Source of the DNA: Acidobacteriota bacterium
GTDB lineage: Bacteria; Zixibacteria; MSB-5A5; GN15; FEB-12
Assembly (NCBI GenBank): GCA_035529075.1
Contig: DATKXK010000010.1
Span: forward strand, 1 to 64,000
Length of the DNA: 64,000 nucleotides
Direction: 5' to 3'
Shown: piece by piece, positions 36,751 to 46,300 of the stretch
Layout of the letters: each line of letters opens with the position of its first letter
Position numbering within the stretch: position 1 is the stretch's first letter
Translations under genes and position numbers: made by a program
The notes under the pieces: generated by a model
Database searches by the model: none
Seen by the model: the letters and a program-made list of their open reading frames with translations, nothing else
Told to the model about the DNA's origin: nothing

Positions 36751-37590
36751 GTGCTACTGGTAGACGGCATCAACCGGTTCATAGACCTGTTCCTCGACAC
36801 CTTCAGGCAATTTGGCCGCGGCACGGTCTGGCTGCTCCTGCTGGCCTTCTTTCTTGTGAACTGGCTGGTTCTTTACGCTCACTACAACTTCACTTCGCCG
36901 CTGTTTTACACCGTCGTGACGGGCTGGGTATCGCTGATCGGTGAGGGGAACAAAGCAGCGTTCACGCACTACCCGGCTCACCTGTATTATCTGTCCGAGT
37001 ACTTTGGCTGGGCCAAGTTCGGCGTCGCCCTGATCATAGAAGGCCTTTTGCTGGGGGCGGTAGCCAGGATTTTCGGACGGCGCTTCCTCGCCGTCCACGG
37101 CGGCCGCCCGTCAGGGCGCTCGCTGCTGGCCTCGTGGCCTCACCTGGTGGTCGTATGGCTGATCATCAACGTGCTGATCCAGCTGGCCGGGGAATACGTG
37201 CCGCTCTGGTTCGAGCCGCTGCTGTCCGGACCCCGGCGGATACTGGCCTTTACGGCTGTAGGAATGCCCTGCGTATTTGTTCTTATCCTGGCCGTCTTTT
37301 TCTTTGCCATTCCGTCGATCATGGTGCTGGGCGACGGCGCCGTCAAGGCACTGGGCCGGTCGGCGAGAATCTTCATCCGGAATCCGCTAACTTGCCTGTT
37401 CCTGGCCGGGTTCATTCTTGCTCTGCCGGTTTTCTTTTCGGTCCTGTCGGGGTATTCCCCGAGCATAATCGAGAGGTTCAATCCCGGACTCGTCTACTGG
37501 ATACTCTGGGCGAGTCTGGCCAGCGAGGTGGTGGCCAACTTCTTCTGGATGGGGACCGGCGTTCGATTCCTGGCCGGACACCATGAATAG
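36751..37590 (+). CDS. Multi-pass membrane protein of unknown function
   Basis: The 279-residue protein has about six hydrophobic segments (for example WLLLLAFFLVNWLVLYA, LVVVWLIINVLIQLA and MPCVFVLILAVFFFAIPSIMVL) with an amphipathic start. I see no transporter or enzyme motif. The GTG at 36751 lies 17 bases after the FN3 lipoprotein, after GGGGAGG, so it is likely in the PEGA-FN3 operon and may help place those proteins in the envelope. Confidence 0.72.
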   Translation: MLLVDGINRFIDLFLDTFRQFGRGTVWLLLLAFFLVNWLVLYAHYNFTSPLFYTVVTGWVSLIGEGNKAAFTHYPAHLYYLSEYFGWAKFGVALIIEGLLLGAVARIFGRRFLAVHGGRPSGRSLLASWPHLVVVWLIINVLIQLAGEYVPLWFEPLLSGPRRILAFTAVGMPCVFVLILAVFFFAIPSIMVLGDGAVKALGRSARIFIRNPLTCLFLAGFILALPVFFSVLSGYSPSIIERFNPGLVYWILWASLASEVVANFFWMGTGVRFLAGHHE

Positions 37591-37785
37591 TCCGGGCGTC
37601 CGTCCGCGGCCCGGCGCTTTAAATCCCGATTCCGCGACCGTTCCGGGGGCACCTCGGCTCCAGGCGCCGGCTTGTTCAGAATAGCCGGAAGCGTCTGATT
37701 CTCCCCGGTCTGAGCCGACCTTTTCGCCTCATAAAACCGCCCGGTCTACCGATACAGACAATATACTACAAGGGCGTAAACTGAG

Positions 37786-39222
37786 ATGAAGAACATACTG
37801 TTGGTTGACGACGACAGAGACGTTTCCGAGTCACTCGCCAACCTGTTTGACTCAAGTAAGTTCAGTTTCGAGTTCCTGGAGGACGGGACCGAAGTAAGCC
37901 AGTTTCTCCACGAACATCATCATATTGATCTGGTCATGCTTGACGTTAATCTGCCCACGTTGTCCGGCCTTGACGTGCTCAAGCAGATCAGGACCCTCAA
38001 GAGCGAGTTGCCGGTGATAATGATCTCAGGTTTCGTTTCGACCGAAAACGCGATTGAAGCGATGCGCGAGGGTGCCTACGAGTATCTGACCAAGCCGTTT
38101 GAGATAGAGAAGCTGATCGAAACCGTCAATAAAGCCTGCGGCTACGGCTCCTCAATCAGAACGATTGCGATTCCGGAGGCCGTTCGTCCCGAGATGCCCG
38201 CAGCCGCCGTGGGTGAGATCGTCGGGAAGTCGCCCGAAATCGTCGAGATCGCCAAACTCATCGGTCAGGTGGCCAAGACCGACGCGGCGGTGTTGATATT
38301 CGGTGAATCGGGCACCGGCAAGGAACTGGTGGCCAGGGCCATTCATCGCAACTCAAAGCGTAAGAACGGCTCGTTTCTCTCGGTCAATTGCGCCGCGCTG
38401 CCTGAAACGCTGCTGGAATCGGAGCTGTTCGGGCACGAGAAAGGTGCCTTCACGGGAGCCTACTACAAGCGGATCGGCAAGTTTGAGCAGGCGGACGGCG
38501 GCACGCTGTTCCTCGACGAGATTGGTGACATGTCGATGCTCACCCAGTCCAAGCTGCTCCGCGTGCTGCAGGAGAAGCAGTTTGAACGGGTCGGCGGCAA
38601 CGAGTCCATCAACGTGGACGTGCGCATAATCGCGGCCACCAACAAGTCGCTGGTTCAGGCAATGAAGGACGGCTCGTTTCGGGTTGACCTGTTTTACCGC
38701 CTGAAGGTGGTGTCGATCTTCATCCCGCCGGTGCGAGAGCGGCGCGGCGATATCCCGATACTCGTCGACCACTTCATAGACCGCTTTTCCCGGCAGTTGG
38801 GCGTACCGGCTAAGAAGGTTTCCAAGAAGGCCGTGCAGGTTCTCTGCAAGCACCCGTGGCCGGGGAACGTGCGGGAGCTGGAAAACAACCTGCACACGGC
38901 CATGGTCATGTCGAAAAACGAGACGCTGCAGCCCGACGATTTTCCCAGCCTGACCGATGACAACCCGAAGCTCGAGCTTGACCTCAATACGCTTCAGGAC
39001 GACTACACTGAAACCTTCAAGAAGATCATCGATCCCATCATGCCCCGACTGATCGTCAACTCGCCCGGCCAGATCTACCACTTTCTCGAATCCGCACTCG
39101 AGCGCGCTGTTATCTCCTCCTGCCTGAAACAGTTCGACGGTAACCAGGTCAAGACGTCGGAAACGCTCGGCATTTCCCGCAACACCCTCCGTGACCGGAT
39201 CGCCAAATACAACCTGTACTGA
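37786..39222 (+). CDS. Orphan NtrC-family sigma-54-dependent response regulator
   Basis: The 478-residue protein has a receiver domain (1-120) with acidic VDDDRD and phosphorylation site D53 in MLDVNLP, a sigma-54-activating AAA+ domain (about 135-370) with Walker A GESGTGKE at 173, GAFTGA at 220 and [12 protein letters not shown], and a Fis-type helix-turn-helix at the end ([17 protein letters not shown]). No histidine kinase lies beside it. It proves that the genome uses sigma-54 and is one candidate activator of the sigma-54-like promoter at 52618. Confidence 0.95.
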   Translation: MKNILLVDDDRDVSESLANLFDSSKFSFEFLEDGTEVSQFLHEHHHIDLVMLDVNLPTLSGLDVLKQIRTLKSELPVIMISGFVSTENAIEAMREGAYEYLTKPFEIEKLIETVNKACGYGSSIRTIAIPEAVRPEMPAAAVGEIVGKSPEIVEIAKLIGQVAKTDAAVLIFGESGTGKELVARAIHRNSKRKNGSFLSVNCAALPETLLESELFGHEKGAFTGAYYKRIGKFEQADGGTLFLDEIGDMSMLTQSKLLRVLQEKQFERVGGNESINVDVRIIAATNKSLVQAMKDGSFRVDLFYRLKVVSIFIPPVRERRGDIPILVDHFIDRFSRQLGVPAKKVSKKAVQVLCKHPWPGNVRELENNLHTAMVMSKNETLQPDDFPSLTDDNPKLELDLNTLQDDYTETFKKIIDPIMPRLIVNSPGQIYHFLESALERAVISSCLKQFDGNQVKTSETLGISRNTLRDRIAKYNLY

Positions 39223-39290
39223 TTGCCTTTCCCGACCCAGGGTCTTTCTTGTGATTTGATTCAGCACCCGGGCGGCGTATATTATCCTGC

Positions 39291-40406
39291 ATGAAAATCT
39301 GCCATTTTTCCGACAGTCACCTGGGCGCGGGAGAGAATCATCCCAGGCGGGGGCCAAGCGGCCTGACTCTCCGCCAGGAGGACATAATCCGCAGCTTTGT
39401 CGAGGTGGTAGACCGGATTATCGAAATCAAACCGGACGTCTGTGTTCATTCGGGCGACCTTTTCCACACGGTCCGACCGCTCAACGCTGTTATGGCCATT
39501 GCCGGCCGCGAACTGCATCGAATGGCGCACGTACATGGAATTCCCACGGTGATCATCACCGGCAACCATGACGCCCCCAGGCGGCCGTACGTCGGCGCCG
39601 CGCTGGAGGTGTTTCGATACATCGACAACCTTTTTATTGCGGCAGCCGGGCGGCTGGAGGTTTTCGACATCAACGGGGCCAGGTTTTTTGCCCTTCCTCA
39701 TTGCCTGACGACCGGCGTGCTTAACGCCGAACTGACCCGTTGCGTGCCCGAAACCGGTGCTTCGTACAACGTGATGGTCCTGCACGGCGTTGCGGCCGGG
39801 ATGCCGCAGTTTTCCATGGCTGATCTCGGGGAACAGGAAGTGCCCCTTCAGGCAATGGACCGCTTTGACTACACGGCTCTGGGTCATTTTCACAACTACT
39901 GCCGGGTGGCACCGCGTGCGTACTACTCCGGTTCCAGCGAACGTCTTTCTCAGGCCGAGCGGGAATCGGCGAAGGGGTTTCTGGAGGTGGACCTGGAGCC
40001 TTTTGGCGTGAACTTCCACGAGGTCTCCTCGCGGCAGATGGTCGATATCCCCCCCATCGACGCCGCCGGTAAGCGCGGCGACCAGGTGGTTGCTCTGATC
40101 ACCCAGCGGCTGGCCGAGATTGACAGCAGCGACAAGATCGTCCGGGTCAACGTACAGGGCGTCAGCCAGGAAACCGTGAAGACGATGCCCGCCGAGGTAA
40201 TCGCCGAGCTTAAAGAGCGGTCGTTCGCACTGGATATTCGGCTGGAAAAGGAAAAGGATGCACAAGCCGATCTTCAGTTCGGCCGTTCAGCGATCGGCCG
40301 CCTCGATCGCAGCTTTCTGAACTATCTGGAAACAGTGGACCTGGAGGGGTTTGACCGTGATCGCCTGCGACGGAACGCGGTCAAGTACCTGACCCCTGAC
40401 GACTGA
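39291..40406 (+). CDS. Mre11/SbcD-like DNA repair metallophosphoesterase
   Basis: The 371-residue protein has the metallophosphoesterase motifs in order: DSHLGAGE at residues 8-15, SGDLFH, GNHD, LHG and GHFH. A capping region and a helical C-terminus follow, as in SbcD/Mre11 nucleases. SbcD normally pairs with the ATPase SbcC to process DNA ends; no SbcC/Rad50 gene follows, since the next gene is on the other strand. The C-terminal extension may bind another partner. Confidence 0.88.
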   Translation: MKICHFSDSHLGAGENHPRRGPSGLTLRQEDIIRSFVEVVDRIIEIKPDVCVHSGDLFHTVRPLNAVMAIAGRELHRMAHVHGIPTVIITGNHDAPRRPYVGAALEVFRYIDNLFIAAAGRLEVFDINGARFFALPHCLTTGVLNAELTRCVPETGASYNVMVLHGVAAGMPQFSMADLGEQEVPLQAMDRFDYTALGHFHNYCRVAPRAYYSGSSERLSQAERESAKGFLEVDLEPFGVNFHEVSSRQMVDIPPIDAAGKRGDQVVALITQRLAEIDSSDKIVRVNVQGVSQETVKTMPAEVIAELKERSFALDIRLEKEKDAQADLQFGRSAIGRLDRSFLNYLETVDLEGFDRDRLRRNAVKYLTPDD

Positions 40407-40465
40407 CGGGGCTGCGCAGACTCTCCCTGTACAGCGTCGGTTCGCAGCTCCCGTTACGTCATCAG

Positions 40466-41857
40466 TCACCGGCTGTAGTCGATGAAGGGGAGCAATTCAA
40501 GTCCGTGAAGCAACACGATCAGCACGGCTACCGGTGTGATGTACCTAAGGACGAAGCGCAGGGAGCGATAGAGCGGCCCGGAGGAGCCGAACTCTTCGGC
40601 GCGGACGTTGTCTTTTACCATCCAGGCTACGTACAGGCAGGTGAGGAGGCCGCCGACGGGCAGCATGTAGTTGGTCGAGATGAAATCGAACACGTCCAGG
40701 AATCCCTGTTGCTGTCCACGAAACGGAATCTGCAACACCGATACGGCGCTGACCAGCCCGAACACGTATATGACAAACCCCATGATGAGGGTTGCGGATT
40801 TTCGTCCCCAGCCGCGTTCGTCGACGAAGTACGAGACCACCACTTCCAGCAGCGAAATGCCTGAGCTGACGGCGGCAAAGACCAGCAGCACGAAGAAGGG
40901 CACGGATATTGCCGGGCCGGTTTCGGCAAACAACACCGGCAGAGTGCGGAAAATCAGCCCCGGCCCCATACCCGGCTCGAGGTTGTAGCTGAAAACGAGG
41001 GCGAAAATGGCCAGCCCGGCCAGCAGCGCCACCAGCGTGTCCAGCACCGAGATCACAACGGCGTCACGTACAATTCGCGCCTTTCTGTCCATGTAACTGC
41101 CGTACGTGATCATGGCCCCCATGCCGAGCGAAAGGGTGAAGAAGGCATGCCCCAGTGCCGAAAGCACGGCCTCGGCGGTCAGTTTATGAAAATCGGGCTT
41201 GAACAGAAAGGCAAGGGCTTTTCCGCCGCCCTGGGTTGCAAGGAGCCCGTATAGCATCAGCCCGACAAGAATGGCGAACAGGGCCGGCATGAGTATCTTT
41301 GACCAGCGCTCAATCCCCTTCTGGACACCTCCGATGACAATGCCGACCAGCGAGGCCATGAAGGCCGTATGCCAGAAGATCGACCAGCCGGGCGACGCCA
41401 CCAACTGATCGAATTGCCCCGTGATTTCTCCGGCCGTCCCCTGGAATCCCACGATCGATTTGAACACGTAAGCGATTGCCCAGCCGGCCACGATGCTGTA
41501 AAAGGACAGAATGACAAACCCGGACGCTACTCCCAGCCAGCCGACCAGCTGCCATGGAGATCCCTTTCGGTGCAGCCGCTGAAAGGCTCCGACCGGATTT
41601 TCCTGGGCGCGCCGGCCGATAATGAACTCGGCGATCATCAAGGGCAAGCCCACGAGGACCACCGAACCCAGGTAGACCAGCACAAACGCGCCGCCGCCGT
41701 ACACGCCGGTGATGTACGGGAATTTCCAGATGTTACCAAGTCCGACTGCGGACCCGGCAGCGGCAAGAATGAACCCGAAACGGCCGGTCCAGTGAAGACG
41801 AACCTTCCCGGCGCCTGCCCGTGCACTGTCAATCTGCGAGTCGACCTGAGCTGCCAC
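40466..41857 (-). CDS. Sodium-dependent amino acid transporter (NSS/LeuT family)
   Basis: The 463-residue inner-membrane protein begins, after a short tail, with GFILAAAGSAVGLGNIWKFPYI, the unwound TM1 of NSS transporters that binds Na+ and substrate. About eleven hydrophobic segments follow. It probably imports an amino acid or related amine. GTG at 41857 is chosen because GGAG is well spaced before it; the frame runs on upstream to 42046 with unrelated residues. It converges with the Mre11-like gene and diverges from the barrel gene. Confidence 0.9.
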   Translation of the reverse strand: MAAQVDSQIDSARAGAGKVRLHWTGRFGFILAAAGSAVGLGNIWKFPYITGVYGGGAFVLVYLGSVVLVGLPLMIAEFIIGRRAQENPVGAFQRLHRKGSPWQLVGWLGVASGFVILSFYSIVAGWAIAYVFKSIVGFQGTAGEITGQFDQLVASPGWSIFWHTAFMASLVGIVIGGVQKGIERWSKILMPALFAILVGLMLYGLLATQGGGKALAFLFKPDFHKLTAEAVLSALGHAFFTLSLGMGAMITYGSYMDRKARIVRDAVVISVLDTLVALLAGLAIFALVFSYNLEPGMGPGLIFRTLPVLFAETGPAISVPFFVLLVFAAVSSGISLLEVVVSYFVDERGWGRKSATLIMGFVIYVFGLVSAVSVLQIPFRGQQQGFLDVFDFISTNYMLPVGGLLTCLYVAWMVKDNVRAEEFGSSGPLYRSLRFVLRYITPVAVLIVLLHGLELLPFIDYSR

Positions 41858-42037
41858 GTGGTGTTCTCCGATTTTGGTGTTCAGGACGTCATTATATAGT
41901 GCGCACTGCCCGGAGCAGTCAAACGCCGGGGAAACGGCAACCGTCGGCAAGCGCATTCCCGCCGAATTTCTCGAAAAGAAGAACGCGATCTGCGCCGTTG
42001 TCAACCAATAATGCTCAACAGCGGTCCCGTTTTTTGG

Positions 42038-42066
42038 TTGACACAACGAGGTCGAGCAGATACGTT
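42038..42066 (+). promoter_or_regulatory. Sigma-70 promoter before the small barrel gene
   Basis: A perfect TTGACA, a 17-base spacer and TACGTT lie 45 bases before the ATG at 42111, within the divergent region shared with the NSS transporter. Confidence 0.6.
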
Positions 42067-42110
42067 AGGGCCGAACTGACTACCAGGTGGTACGGAAAAA
42101 GGATGGAGTG

Positions 42111-42761
42111 ATGAAACGGATCCTTGTAATTACTATCTTACTTCTGGGCTTATCTATACCGTCATCGTACGGTGTTGACGCCATGGGCTCTGCTTTCGGC
42201 AGTCTCACCACGGCTCGGGCGATCGGCCAGGGGGCGGGGAATTTCGGCTTTGCCGTCGGGTTTGCCGACGCCACGTCGTTTACAGGTTCGTTCACCTACG
42301 GTTTGTCGCAGTATACCGACGGCCGTCTGAAACTGGGGTTGATAGATTCGGACAACAGCGACGCCAAGTTGACCCTCGGTGCCGACTTCAAATGGCAGTT
42401 CTGGAATTACGGCCCGGGATCTACGCACCCGTTTGACTTTGCCGTGGGTGGATTCTTTGAATTTGTTGATCTCGATGCCGCGTCGGCCTTCCAGATCGGT
42501 GGTCACCTGATAGGTTCCTACCCGATCGTACTGACCAGGGGCGGCACGCTGACCCCGTACGGCCGTTTCAACGCGCGCCTGGAGGCCCTGAGCTTTGATC
42601 GGCCGGTCGGCGCGAGCGGAGATGACTCCGATACCAACCTGGAGGTGGGCCTGAGCGGCGGCGTCGAATGGAAGATGACAACCACGGTTTCGCTCTTCGG
42701 CGAATTCCAGATCGACGGCAACGACGGCGTCTTCCTGGGCGTCGACTTCAACGTCATGTAA
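42111..42761 (+). CDS. Small outer-membrane beta-barrel protein
   Basis: The 216-residue precursor has a signal peptide (about 1-20) and then repeated Gly/aromatic strands such as GNFGFAVGFADATSFTGSFTYGL and KLTLGADFKWQFWNYG, fitting an eight- to ten-stranded barrel. I do not recognise a specific family. ATG at 42111, after AAGGATGGAG, is preferred to the frame opening at 42087. Its own promoter precedes it. Confidence 0.75.
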   Translation: MKRILVITILLLGLSIPSSYGVDAMGSAFGSLTTARAIGQGAGNFGFAVGFADATSFTGSFTYGLSQYTDGRLKLGLIDSDNSDAKLTLGADFKWQFWNYGPGSTHPFDFAVGGFFEFVDLDAASAFQIGGHLIGSYPIVLTRGGTLTPYGRFNARLEALSFDRPVGASGDDSDTNLEVGLSGGVEWKMTTTVSLFGEFQIDGNDGVFLGVDFNVM

Positions 42762-42809
42762 CTACTGACTCCTCGCCGGGAGTCCACGGTAACATTCACC
42801 CGAGGGCCA

Positions 42810-43583
42810 GTGTCCTACATTGACGCGACTATCCTTGGACTCCTCCAGGGGCTGACCGAGTTTCTCCCGATATCGTCCTCAGGGCACCTGGTGCTTGCCC
42901 AGTCCCTGCTTGGCGTCAAGCAGCCCGGTGTGTCGTTCGAGGTGATGCTGCATCTCGGGACGATGCTGGCGGTGGTTGTGTATTTTCGATCTCTGCTGAC
43001 GGACCTTGTTCGCAGCCTCTACACGCCGGACCGGCGCCGCGAACGGACTATCCTCGTCTACCTGGTGATCGGCTCGCTTCCAGCGGGAGTCGCGGGGCTG
43101 CTGTTCCACCATTTCTATAATCGCGTCTTTTCCAATCCTCTCGTGACGTCGCTGTTACTTCTGGTTACAGGCGTGATCCTTCTGACCCCGAGGTTCCTCA
43201 GGCCCCGCGTGAAGGGTCTGGCGCTGCCGTCAGTGATCGTCATGGGATTGGCCCAGGCGCTTGCCATCCTTCCCGGCCTGTCGCGCTCTGCGGCCACGAT
43301 CACGTTCGGGGAGCTTTCCGGCGCGGAGCCGTCACAGGCGGCCGAGTTCTCGCTCTTGCTGGCCGTACCTGCCATTGCGGGTGCGGCGTTGCTCCGGGCC
43401 GGCGATCCGCTGTATCTGAATCTCGTCCTCTCCGGTCAGTATCTGGTTGGTGTTCTCCTGGCCTTCGTCTCCGGTCTGGTGGCGGTGCGAATTCTTATCC
43501 TGACCGTCAGGCGCGGGCAGTTCGAGTACTTCGCCTATTATTGCTTTGCGGCCGGTCTGGTCGGGCTGTATCTTTTCTTGTAA
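42810..43583 (+). CDS. uppP: Undecaprenyl-diphosphatase
   Basis: This 257-residue inner-membrane enzyme recycles the lipid carrier for peptidoglycan and other glycans. It has both BacA/UppP signatures, GLTEFLPISSSGHLVLAQ at residues 13-30 and LPGLSRSAATITFGE near residue 155, among about eight hydrophobic segments. GTG at 42810 is the start. Its stop overlaps the start of the heptosyltransferase fusion by one base. Confidence 0.95.
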   Translation: MSYIDATILGLLQGLTEFLPISSSGHLVLAQSLLGVKQPGVSFEVMLHLGTMLAVVVYFRSLLTDLVRSLYTPDRRRERTILVYLVIGSLPAGVAGLLFHHFYNRVFSNPLVTSLLLLVTGVILLTPRFLRPRVKGLALPSVIVMGLAQALAILPGLSRSAATITFGELSGAEPSQAAEFSLLLAVPAIAGAALLRAGDPLYLNLVLSGQYLVGVLLAFVSGLVAVRILILTVRRGQFEYFAYYCFAAGLVGLYLFL

Positions 43584-45172
43584 TGAGGAAACGAATACTG
43601 GTTGTCCGGCTCGGATCGCTGGGTGACATTATCCTGACCTCCGCGCCGGTGCTCAATCTCAAACTTCACTTTCCCGACAGCGAACTGACTTACCTTACGC
43701 GCCGAAAATACGCTGATATCGTTCGCTGTTTCGACGGTGTGGACAGGCTGGCGCTGCTTTCGGACAATCCGAGGGCGCGGGAGTATGTTCGTTGTCTGCG
43801 TAATCTTGACCGCGAGAAATTCGACATCGTGGTCGACTTGCACGGCAACGCCCGGTCGTGGCTGGCCCGTCGACTGATCTCCGCCGGCAGGAAGGCTGTC
43901 TACCCGAAACGTCGCCTGGAAAGGCGGGCCATCGTCAGGAGCAAACGGATACCTGAGGCCTGGCCCCATACTATAGACCTGTACAATGAGTGTGTCGGGC
44001 AGCTGGGTGGCGAAGCCGTCTGCCGCAGGCCCCATCTGCGGCCGCCCGGCGCCGCACAAGCCCCGCGATCGCAGGTCGACCGTTCCGGGCCCAGGGTCGT
44101 GGTCGCGCCCGGTGCGGCGCATCCAAACAAGCAGTGGCCGCCGGAGCGCTTCTGGCAGGTGGCGCGCTCCCTGCACCAGTCACACGGCGCGGCGATCTGC
44201 TGGGTTGTGACCGGACGGGACCGGGAGCTCACGAAAGATTTCTCCGGCCTTCCCGAGGACGCTCTTACGGTCCTGATCGATGAGCCGCTCGGCGCCCTGG
44301 CGTCGCACATGGCCGGGGCTGATCTCACTATCGCCAATGACTCCGGGCTGGCGCACCTGTCGTCGGCAGTGGGGACGCCGGTCATGGCCGTTTTCGGGCC
44401 GACTCATCCGTCTCTCGGTTTCGCTCCGCGCGGGCTGCTGGACCAGGTTGTCGAGGTGGAAGAATTCTGCCGTCCGTGTTCGCTGCACGGCAAGAAACCG
44501 TGCTACCGGGAGGAGCCGTTCTGTTTCACGCGCATACCGGTCGAGCGGGTCGCAGGTATCGCGTCGGAAATACTGGCCCGCAGCACGGCTCGGTCGCCCG
44601 CGGTCTTTGTCGACCGTGACGGGACCGTCATGGTCGACAAGGAGTACTTGTCCGACCCGGATGAGGTGGAGCTGGAACCCGGTGCCGCCGAAGCGCTCAA
44701 GCTGCTGCGGGAAGGGCGGTACAAGCTGGTTATCGTGTCGAACCAGTCGGGCGTGGCCCGCGGATACCACGGCACCGACAGCGTTGAACAGGTTAACCGG
44801 CGCCTGCTGAAGGTTCTGTCCGAGGCCGGCGTAGAAGTCGACGACATCTACTATTGTCCGCACCTGGCCGGGGCGGGCAACGATTCGGTGTTTGGCGTGC
44901 GGTGCCGTTGCCGCAAACCGTCGCCAGGAATGGCCGAGGAGGCAGCTTACAGGCACGATATTGATCTGAGCCGGTCGGTGGTGATAGGTGACAGCCAGGT
45001 TGACTATAATCTCGGCCGGGTGATCGGCGGCCGCTCGCTGCTGGTCCGGACCGGATACGGTTCTTCCGTGGAGCGCAAGCTTTCGTCTCTGGGCGCCTTG
45101 CGCGAGGGCACGGTGTTTGACAACCTTCTTGCGGCGGCACGACATCTGGCCGGGGAGAAGCTCCATGCTTAA
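43583..45172 (+). CDS. Heptosyltransferase (GT9) fused to GmhB-type heptose bisphosphate phosphatase
   Basis: The 529-residue protein joins two enzymes. Residues 1 to about 330 are a GT9 ADP-heptose transferase (ILVVRLGSLGDIILTSA, PGAAHPNKQWPPERF, ANDSGLAHLSSAVGTPVMAVFGPTHP). From about 338 a HAD phosphatase follows, with FVDRDGTVM (D344, D346), SNQSGVARG and the zinc site C425-x-H427 with C441-x-C443 that marks GmhB. GmhB removes the 7-phosphate on the way to ADP-heptose, and GT9 enzymes use ADP-heptose. No stop or frame change lies in the linker. The gene overlaps uppP and the radical SAM gene. Confidence 0.92.
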   Translation: MRKRILVVRLGSLGDIILTSAPVLNLKLHFPDSELTYLTRRKYADIVRCFDGVDRLALLSDNPRAREYVRCLRNLDREKFDIVVDLHGNARSWLARRLISAGRKAVYPKRRLERRAIVRSKRIPEAWPHTIDLYNECVGQLGGEAVCRRPHLRPPGAAQAPRSQVDRSGPRVVVAPGAAHPNKQWPPERFWQVARSLHQSHGAAICWVVTGRDRELTKDFSGLPEDALTVLIDEPLGALASHMAGADLTIANDSGLAHLSSAVGTPVMAVFGPTHPSLGFAPRGLLDQVVEVEEFCRPCSLHGKKPCYREEPFCFTRIPVERVAGIASEILARSTARSPAVFVDRDGTVMVDKEYLSDPDEVELEPGAAEALKLLREGRYKLVIVSNQSGVARGYHGTDSVEQVNRRLLKVLSEAGVEVDDIYYCPHLAGAGNDSVFGVRCRCRKPSPGMAEEAAYRHDIDLSRSVVIGDSQVDYNLGRVIGGRSLLVRTGYGSSVERKLSSLGALREGTVFDNLLAAARHLAGEKLHA

Positions 45173-46157
45173 AGCGGCCGCATACTTCGATAAGCTCGAT
45201 GACGGTAAGGTCATGTGCCGCCTGTGTCCGGCCGATTGCAGGCTGTCCGAGGGACAGCGCGGCATCTGTCGGAGCCGGTTCAACCAGGGCGGCGAACTGG
45301 TCACCGACAATTACGGTGAACTCGTCACCCTTGCCGTCGATCCTATCGAAAAAAAGCCGCTTTATCATTTCTATCCGGGTTCCATGATCCTGTCCACCGG
45401 CCCGAACTGCTGCAACCTGGGCTGCATGCACTGCCAGAACTGGACCATTTCTCAAAAGGCCGCGGCCACGGTATACTTCTCGCCGGACCGTCTTCTGGAG
45501 ACGACCCTGTCGCATGATTCAATCGGCGTGGCGTTCACGTACACCGAACCGATGGTCTGGTTCGAATATCTTCTCGACACGGCGCCGCTGCTGAGAGATG
45601 AGGGGCTGAAAGTAGTGCTGGTTACGAACGGGTATATCAACCCGGAGCCGTTGCAGGAGCTGCTGCCGCTCGTGGACGCCATGAATATCGATCTTAAGAG
45701 CATGCGGGAAAGGTTCTACCGGCACATCTGTAAAGGCAGGCTCGCGCCCGTGCTGGAGAATATCCGCCGCGTGGCCCAGAGCGGCACGCACCTGGAAATC
45801 ACGAATCTGATTATCCCGGGCGAGAATGATTCTCAGGAAGATCTCACGGATCTGATCGAATTCGTGGCCTCGATCTCGGACATGATTCCGGTCCACTTCT
45901 CGGCCTACCGCCCGGACTATAAGCTCGACCACGCGTCGACCCCGCCCGAGACGCTCCTTCGAGCTGCAAAACTGGCCGCCTCGAGGCTCAAATACGTCTA
46001 TTTAGGGAACGTGTGGTTGCGCGAGGGGACCGACACCGTTTGCCCGCAGTGCGGTTCTTTGCTGGTGGAACGGAGCGGCTTCAGGGCGACCGTGATCGGG
46101 CTCAGGGGCAGCCGTTGCGCCGCGTGCAACTTCGACACTGGAATACGAAATGACTGA
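45165..46157 (+). CDS. amrS: AmmeMemoRadiSam system radical SAM enzyme
   Basis: The 330-residue protein has the radical SAM cluster C83-x3-C87-x2-C90 in NLGCMHCQNW, an N-terminal cysteine set (CRLCPADC) and a C-terminal zinc-ribbon-like CPQCG/CAAC pair. The order fits AmrS of the AmmeMemoRadiSam group. The partner genes AmrA (AMMECR1) and AmrB (Memo) are not in this window. The reaction is not established. ATG at 45165 overlaps the end of the heptosyltransferase fusion by eight bases. Confidence 0.9.
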   Translation: MLKAAAYFDKLDDGKVMCRLCPADCRLSEGQRGICRSRFNQGGELVTDNYGELVTLAVDPIEKKPLYHFYPGSMILSTGPNCCNLGCMHCQNWTISQKAAATVYFSPDRLLETTLSHDSIGVAFTYTEPMVWFEYLLDTAPLLRDEGLKVVLVTNGYINPEPLQELLPLVDAMNIDLKSMRERFYRHICKGRLAPVLENIRRVAQSGTHLEITNLIIPGENDSQEDLTDLIEFVASISDMIPVHFSAYRPDYKLDHASTPPETLLRAAKLAASRLKYVYLGNVWLREGTDTVCPQCGSLLVERSGFRATVIGLRGSRCAACNFDTGIRND

Positions 46158-46300
46158 CGGAGAGGTCAACGGCACACGGCAGATTCCGATAAACGGATAG
46201 GCGACCGGAGCTTCCCCGTACGTGGCCACAGGGGCGTTCGAGAGGCCGTCAGGTCGCGGTTACTGCCGTCAAGGGCTGCTGAAACAAGAGTTATTCCGCA

